Made by a program: the position numbers and the translations under genes. DNA of 58,240 nucleotides from Lampropedia aestuarii (lineage in GTDB: Bacteria > Pseudomonadota > Gammaproteobacteria > Burkholderiales > Burkholderiaceae_C). The DNA lies in NCBI RefSeq assembly GCF_004803635.1, contig NZ_SSWX01000025.1, forward strand, positions 1-58,240, in the 5' to 3' direction. Below are positions 53,783 to 58,240 of the stretch, piece after piece (position 1 is the first letter of the stretch; every line of letters starts with the position of its first letter). The notes under the pieces were generated by a model that searched no databases, was not told the DNA's origin, and saw only the letters and a program-made list of their open reading frames with translations.

Positions 53783-54541
53783 ATGACAGAAGTGGATCAC
53801 CAGCGTCGTTTTGGCGGCTTACAACGACTCTATGGCGTCAGCGGAGCACAACGCATTCAGCAAGCCCATGTGGCCGTAGTCGGCATTGGCGGCGTCGGCT
53901 CTTGGGCGGCCGAAGCGCTGGCACGCAACGGCGTTGGCAGCATCACTTTGATTGACCTGGACAATGTGGCTGAATCGAACATCAACCGCCAAATCCACGC
54001 CTTGACCAGCACCATCGGCCAACCCAAAGTCGAAGCGATGCAAGCGCGTATTGCCCAGATCAACCCGGCCTGCACCGTGCATGTTGTTGAAGATTTTCTG
54101 GATGAAAACAATGTCACGCAGCTGCTAGGCTCACAAGCGCTGCACGCAGTGATCGATGCCTGCGACCAAGTACGTGCCAAAGCCGCGATTGCCAACACCA
54201 TGGTGCGCAGCAAACGACCATTCATCACAGTCGGTGCGGCAGGCGGCAGAACCCAGGCCCAGCTCGTCGAGATCGAAGACCTGGGCCAACTGACCCATGA
54301 CCCGCTGCTCGCGCAATTGCGCTACCGGCTGCGGCGCTACAACGGCTTTCCCAGCGCACCTAAAAAAATGCAGGTGCCTTGCGTGTTTAGCCGTGAAGCC
54401 GTGCGCCCTGCCGACAGCAGCTGTGAAATCCAGCAAGAAGGCTCGCTCAATTGCGCAGGCTACGGCTCAGCCGTGGCAGTGACAGCGACTTTTGGCATGG
54501 TGGCTGCAGGTTGGATTACAAATAAATTAAGCATTTCTTAG
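53783..54541 (+). CDS. tcdA: tRNA threonylcarbamoyladenosine dehydratase
   Basis: A 252-residue E1-like ATP-dependent enzyme that cyclises t6A37 of tRNA. The nucleotide site is VVGIGGVGSWAAEALARNG; other motifs are LIDLDNVAESNINRQIHA and the conserved Arg/Asp region IDACDQVRAKAAI. The late motif GSLNCAGYGSAVAVTATFG follows the second Cys region (VPCVFSREAVRP). It is directly upstream of tRNA-Lys. Confidence 0.94.
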   Translation: MTEVDHQRRFGGLQRLYGVSGAQRIQQAHVAVVGIGGVGSWAAEALARNGVGSITLIDLDNVAESNINRQIHALTSTIGQPKVEAMQARIAQINPACTVHVVEDFLDENNVTQLLGSQALHAVIDACDQVRAKAAIANTMVRSKRPFITVGAAGGRTQAQLVEIEDLGQLTHDPLLAQLRYRLRRYNGFPSAPKKMQVPCVFSREAVRPADSSCEIQQEGSLNCAGYGSAVAVTATFGMVAAGWITNKLSIS

Positions 54542-54559
54542 TTTTTCGCAAAAGTCCAA

Positions 54560-54577
54560 AAAAAATGCTGCTATACT
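54560..54577 (+). promoter_or_regulatory. Possible promoter of tRNA-Lys
   Basis: TATACT at 54572-54577 is a good -10 match about 45 nt before the tRNA. The -35 is weak, in an A-rich run. Confidence 0.4.
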
Positions 54578-54621
54578 CACGTTCTTCGCAAAACAGCATT
54601 AAACACTGTTAAGCCTAGGTC

Positions 54622-54697
54622 GGGTCGTTAGCTCAGTTGGTAGAGCAGCGGACTTTTAATCCGTTTGTCACAAGTTCGAATCTTGTACGACCCACCA
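54622..54697 (+). tRNA. tRNA-Lys (anticodon UUU)
   Basis: A 76-nt tRNA with acceptor GGGTCGT/ACGACCC, D arm GCTCAGTTGGTAGAGC, anticodon loop CTTTTAA giving UUU, T arm CAAGTTCGAATCTTG, and encoded CCA (54695-54697). Confidence 0.97.
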
Positions 54698-54706
54698 CAA
54701 TTCAAA

Positions 54707-54736
54707 GGCTTAGCGCTCACGCGCTAAGCCTTTTTT
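54707..54736 (+). terminator. Intrinsic terminator of tRNA-Lys
   Basis: Perfect 10-bp stem GGCTTAGCGC/GCGCTAAGCC with loop TCAC and six T. Confidence 0.93.
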
Positions 54737-54802
54737 CTTGCTCCTATTACAAACCTTTCGGAATGCACAAGCCATTGGCTTAGCCCACCGAGGCCCTCCC
54801 CG

Positions 54803-55720
54803 ATGATTCCTGTTGCGCTGCCTTCACTGAGCTTTGTCTTAATGGTAGTGTGCTTGCTCGGCACCACACTGCTATGGCTGCTCTGGACGCTGAGTTTGGC
54901 ATTAAAACCTGCCCAAACAAGACTGCCAACGCGCTGGAGTAAAGCTTTCTACACACTGATCTCTTGCATCTCGCTGTGGACGCTCTACCAATTACTGGAT
55001 TTCAAATGGCAAATGGATGCTTACAAAGCCCAGCTACAGGCAGAGTTTGAACCGACACTGCAAGTCGCCACCCACTTAGATGGCATTGACATGCCAGCTG
55101 GGACGCAATTGACTCTGACGATTGCCAATACACCAGAAAGCTTTCGAAAAGCCCAATTTCCCTTCCCCATTGAGATTGCCAACATATCCGCCACGCAGAT
55201 TGAGCGCCATATAGCGATTCAAACGGATGCGAAGCACCACACCAGCGGTTTTCAGCCTGAATCCATGCGCATCACTGGACAAGGAGTCACGCTTCAACAA
55301 GGCTGGCGCTGTGATGCCAGCCAACCAGTGGAATTTGATTTGCAAAGCGATGGAGGTATTGCAGCATTCAAGCGCTGCACACTGGCAGCCGGCAATCATG
55401 CTGCAGACATAGAACTGCCCAAAGGCACCGCCGTCTGGCGCACTACAGGCAATACCTACACCGATGGCTTTGTCGACGATGACCGCTGGAGCCTTGACAT
55501 ACCAGCCAACGAAGTGGTCGCCATTACAGGACTGCCATTGCAGAGCCCATTCATCCGTCTAACAGAACAGCGGCAACTGCATGAGGTCAGCAGAGCTACA
55601 CTGGCACAGACGGCGCAGTTTGCCGGCCAGTCTTACCCTGCAGGAGCACAAGCGAGCTTCAATGCACGCAGTGAACGCGCCCTGCGCCCTCTGCAATGGC
55701 GCATCGCCGCATCACCGTAA
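54803..55720 (+). CDS. Hypothetical membrane-anchored protein
   Basis: A 305-residue protein that I do not recognise. Two N-terminal membrane helices (about 8-33, LSFVLMVVCLLGTTLLWLLW, and 46-66, AFYTLISCISLWTLYQLL) are followed by a 235-residue soluble part rich in beta-type sequence, with two cysteines (WRCDASQ and FKRCTLA) spaced to allow a disulfide. The soluble part is probably periplasmic. It stands alone between tRNA-Lys and a Yip1 gene that converges on it. Codon use looks like its neighbours. Confidence 0.8.
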   Translation: MIPVALPSLSFVLMVVCLLGTTLLWLLWTLSLALKPAQTRLPTRWSKAFYTLISCISLWTLYQLLDFKWQMDAYKAQLQAEFEPTLQVATHLDGIDMPAGTQLTLTIANTPESFRKAQFPFPIEIANISATQIERHIAIQTDAKHHTSGFQPESMRITGQGVTLQQGWRCDASQPVEFDLQSDGGIAAFKRCTLAAGNHAADIELPKGTAVWRTTGNTYTDGFVDDDRWSLDIPANEVVAITGLPLQSPFIRLTEQRQLHEVSRATLAQTAQFAGQSYPAGAQASFNARSERALRPLQWRIAASP

Positions 55721-55781
55721 AGCCCGCAATGAGCCATCACGGCAACCAAGCCGGGCTATGGCAGTGCAAATGGCAGAAACC

Positions 55782-55810
55782 AAAAAAAGCCTGAACAGTC
55801 GCTCAGGCTT
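55782..55810 (-). terminator. Terminator of the Yip1-family gene
   Basis: Stem AAGCCTGA/TCAGGCTT (8 bp, 8-nt loop) followed on the minus strand by seven T. It may also slow transcripts from the converging upstream gene. Confidence 0.75.
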
Positions 55811-55858
55811 GATCTCGCAGAACCAGTATCAGACGCTGCCACGACATGCCGCAGCGGC

Positions 55859-56521
55859 TTAAGGTCTATTTTGCATATTGCGCTGGATGTCTGAAAGGGT
55901 TTGTTGCTGCTGGTCTTTATCCATCGCAGTGAACTCCGCAGGCGAAATTCCCAGCTCACGCAGCTGCTCTTCCAGCATGACTTGCCCAGCAGTCATCAAG
56001 GCTGAAGTGGCAGCAATCACAGCACCAAAAATAGTAAAGGCAATAATGGCTTTGCGCTTGCTGATGCCATGCACCTCGACGCTGGCAATCACCAGCAAAT
56101 ACATGGTCCACACCACATTGACCCAGAAGCCAATCATGGGAATTAAGGCCACAATCGCCGTGACCGGTGTTATGGCCAACGTGGCAACCGAGCAGCGAAA
56201 CGCCACACCATAGCCTTGCCTAGAGCCCAGTACCTTCCAGAGCAGGAACAAAATTCCGGCACCGATAATCGATGCCGTCACAATCATTCCAGGTGCCAGA
56301 ATCAACAAGTCAAGCACCGACATGCCATCGTTTTGATTCAGTGCAGCGCCAATCAAAACAGAGATCAAGGTCGTCGCAATCGACAACACAATCGCAAAAG
56401 CCAATGGCTCAGCCAAGCTGCCCTGCCTAGGCATGGTTCGGAAATAATCTGCCGGGCGCACAATAATGTACAAAGCCATTTGTACAATGCGCATCAAATT
56501 GAATGGGGATGTGGTTGGCAT
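55859..56521 (-). CDS. Yip1-family membrane protein
   Basis: A 220-residue inner-membrane protein with about five hydrophobic helices and the Yip1-domain pattern (IIVRPADYFRTMPRQGSLAE at the start, LLWKVLGSRQGYGVAFRCSV, TPVTAIVALIPMIGFWVNVV in the middle). The C-terminal 35 residues are charged and Gln-rich. Bacterial Yip1 proteins have no settled function. Confidence 0.8.
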   Translation of the reverse strand: MPTTSPFNLMRIVQMALYIIVRPADYFRTMPRQGSLAEPLAFAIVLSIATTLISVLIGAALNQNDGMSVLDLLILAPGMIVTASIIGAGILFLLWKVLGSRQGYGVAFRCSVATLAITPVTAIVALIPMIGFWVNVVWTMYLLVIASVEVHGISKRKAIIAFTIFGAVIAATSALMTAGQVMLEEQLRELGISPAEFTAMDKDQQQQTLSDIQRNMQNRP

Positions 56522-56694
56522 AGGTATTTATCAAACAGGCATCAAACGGTCCACGAGCAGTTTTGCAACTGCCCGCGCGCTAACAGCCTACAAACATGGA
56601 GCGGATCAAGCGCGTCTATTCCTCCAGCCCGAGCACAATCAGCAACAGATCAGCTAAGCGCCACCACCCAACTTGGGTGGGCATACCTAGCGTA

Positions 56695-58008
56695 TCACGC
56701 TACAGCGCGCTCAACCTCACGTTCAAACGCTATTTCCCCAGCCACGATGGTTGTTTGTACACGGCCAGGCAATGCGCTGCCATCAAACGGCGTGAACTTG
56801 CCTTGGCTTAGCAAGGCTTGCGCTTGCACTTGCCATGTCGCATTTGGATCGTAAACTGCAACGTCAGCAACGCCGCCTTGCACCAATTGACCAATGCTGG
56901 CATTGAGCGTGCCCAAGGCATGCTGCAGAATACCTGCTGCGCCACTGGTAATGCGTGCCAATGCCTGCGTGAAAGAGATATCCTGCGCCTGCGCCCATTT
57001 ATGGGCCAAGGGCAGCAGTAGCTCAACTCCAGTGGCACCTGGCTCTGCTTCCGCAAAAGGCAGCTCCTTCTCATCATTGTCCACTGGCGCATGGTCAGAC
57101 ACCAATGCATCAATCGTTCCATCCAGCAGACCTGCAACCAGAGCATCTCTATCACGCTGCTGGCGCAGCGGTGGCTGCAATCTGGCCCGGCTATCAAAAT
57201 AGCCAATATCCATATCGGTCAAGAAGAGCGAGTTGATACTCACATCAGCAGTCACATTCAAACCTTCTCGCTTGGCCTGACGGATCAGCTCTACACCTTG
57301 CGCGCTGCTGATACGACACAAATGCACATGGCAAGGACTGCTGCGCAATAATTCAAAGATCGTATGCAAAGCAATCGTTTCAGCCGCCACCGGCACCCCC
57401 GATAAGCCCATGCGCTGGGCCAAAGCACCACTGGCTGCTACTCCACCGCCCAAAGCAGCGTCTTGCGGGCGCAACCAAACCGAAAAATTGAAAGTACCTG
57501 CATATTGCAACACGCGCTGCAGCACCTGGTTGTTTTTCAAGGGCCACTCAGCCTGGCCAAAACCAATACAACCTGCGCGCGTCAGATGCGACATTTCAGT
57601 GAGCACTTCGCCTTGCAAGCCCTTGGTCAACGCACCCAGCGGCAACAAACGCGCCTGGCGTACATTTTTGGCCCTGAGTTTGAGCATCTCAACCAAGCCA
57701 GCCTCATCCAGCACAGGGTCAGTATCTGGTGGGCAAACCAAGCTGGTAATGCCACCAGAGACTGCCGCCCGCATCTCACTCTCAAGCATGCCCGCGTGCT
57801 CAAAGCCCGGCTCACGCAGCCTTGCACACAAATCAACCACCCCAGGCAAGACCCACATCCCGTCTGCGGCGATAGTGCGCTGCGCGACAAACCCTGCTGG
57901 AGCTGTACCTACGCCGACAATACGGCCATTGGCAATCGCCAGATCGCCCACCGCGTCCATGCCGCTTGCGGGATCAATAATTCTCCCGCCTTGAATAAGA
58001 ATGCCCAT
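56695..58008 (-). CDS. Dihydroorotase-like protein lacking the HxH metal motif (PyrX type)
   Basis: A 437-residue amidohydrolase of the dihydroorotase family. The usual DxHxHLREPG is DLCARLREPG here (about residues 59-68), so both first metal His are missing; the carboxylated-Lys region reads GCIGFGQAEW, while SDHAPVDNDEKE and PNTDP-like PPDTDP remain. Such proteins act as non-catalytic partners of aspartate carbamoyltransferase (PyrX) in some bacteria, but no pyrB is seen in the 230 bp upstream to the window end. ATG 58008 is chosen; 58023 and 58065 are possible. Confidence 0.85.
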   Translation of the reverse strand: MGILIQGGRIIDPASGMDAVGDLAIANGRIVGVGTAPAGFVAQRTIAADGMWVLPGVVDLCARLREPGFEHAGMLESEMRAAVSGGITSLVCPPDTDPVLDEAGLVEMLKLRAKNVRQARLLPLGALTKGLQGEVLTEMSHLTRAGCIGFGQAEWPLKNNQVLQRVLQYAGTFNFSVWLRPQDAALGGGVAASGALAQRMGLSGVPVAAETIALHTIFELLRSSPCHVHLCRISSAQGVELIRQAKREGLNVTADVSINSLFLTDMDIGYFDSRARLQPPLRQQRDRDALVAGLLDGTIDALVSDHAPVDNDEKELPFAEAEPGATGVELLLPLAHKWAQAQDISFTQALARITSGAAGILQHALGTLNASIGQLVQGGVADVAVYDPNATWQVQAQALLSQGKFTPFDGSALPGRVQTTIVAGEIAFEREVERAVA

Positions 58009-58240
58009 TCTTGATCTTTCCATGCCATCAAAAGAAACCCAGCTTGTCTCTTTTGCCTGCTTCATTTGCAGGATGTATTGTTTGCAATCGTTCCAAAAGA
58101 CTCAATTATAGGTTGCCACCATATCGCACCAACACATCACTCCCACATAACAATGGCTTTCGTCCACTGACTCAGCTGCACAGTTGGTTTAGCTGTAAGA
58201 AATCGATCGCACAAAGCAAAACCCCCTGGCCGATTGGCAC

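Noticed and set aside
58066-58240. Possible end of pyrB at the right edge
   Set aside because: No aspartate carbamoyltransferase motif is seen in the minus-strand frames of this stretch.

Overview
The window looks like chromosomal DNA of a betaproteobacterium of the order Burkholderiales, most likely Comamonadaceae or a close relative. The evidence is gene order and protein families: argH divergent from an AlgZ/AlgR pair, yajC-secD-secF, a DUF1631 gene, Bug-type solute-binding protein, tolB-pal-cpoB, tRNA-Leu followed by tig-clpP, and solitary degenerate dihydroorotase. Base composition is moderately GC-rich by eye. Genus cannot be fixed from the sequence alone.

Layout. 1-3.3 kb: phenylalanine/tyrosine breakdown (phhA, phhB, hppD on the minus strand) facing an Lrp/AsnC regulator; two identical-architecture inverted repeats lie between hppD and the regulator. 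3.4-7.2 kb: argH and a divergent LytS/LytTR two-component pair. 7.4-12.1 kb: a thiolase, then a cytochrome b561 gene with two YceI-type periplasmic proteins, and a PQQ-type sugar dehydrogenase. 12.6-18.7 kb: yajC-secD-secF export genes and a long DUF1631 protein. 18.9-22.9 kb (minus): a three-gene cluster of 2-oxoadipate dioxygenase/decarboxylase (HglS type), a Bug solute-binding protein and a D-2-hydroxyglutarate-type FAD dehydrogenase, which fits the lysine/2-oxoadipate route to 2-oxoglutarate. 23-29.8 kb: an ABC-ATPase relic, a lone hpnC-like squalene-synthase-family gene, an RND efflux pair and a DedA protein. 30-32.9 kb: tRNA-Leu, tig, clpP, and a small ACP-like ORF. 33.4-39.8 kb: a chemotaxis operon (CheZ-like protein, cheY, cheA, cheW, cheR, cheD, cheB).

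39.8-42.8 kb is the accessory part: an IS3 transposase relic, then a roughly 2.6 kb element made of an origin-like region, a small unknown gene, a dual-tyrosine HUH replication initiator (phiX174-gpA type) and a tyrosine integrase, ending in the 3' part of a tRNA-Cys gene. This is the best candidate for an undescribed system: a minimal integrative rolling-circle element with no recognisable capsid, secretion or mobilisation genes.

42.9-58.2 kb: clpX (inverted and about 10 kb away from clpP), a GGDEF diguanylate cyclase, trmB, a second D-2-hydroxyglutarate-type dehydrogenase, msbA, tolB-pal-cpoB, tcdA, tRNA-Lys, an unknown membrane protein, a Yip1-family protein and a degenerate dihydroorotase.

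A dispersed intergenic repeat with termini reading CTAAGAGCCTGTTCA or a close variant occurs at ten or more places. In at least four genes (the Lrp regulator, the first FAD dehydrogenase, trmB, cpoB) the TAA stop codon lies inside this terminal sequence. All calls come from reading the sequence and protein translations; no database search was made.
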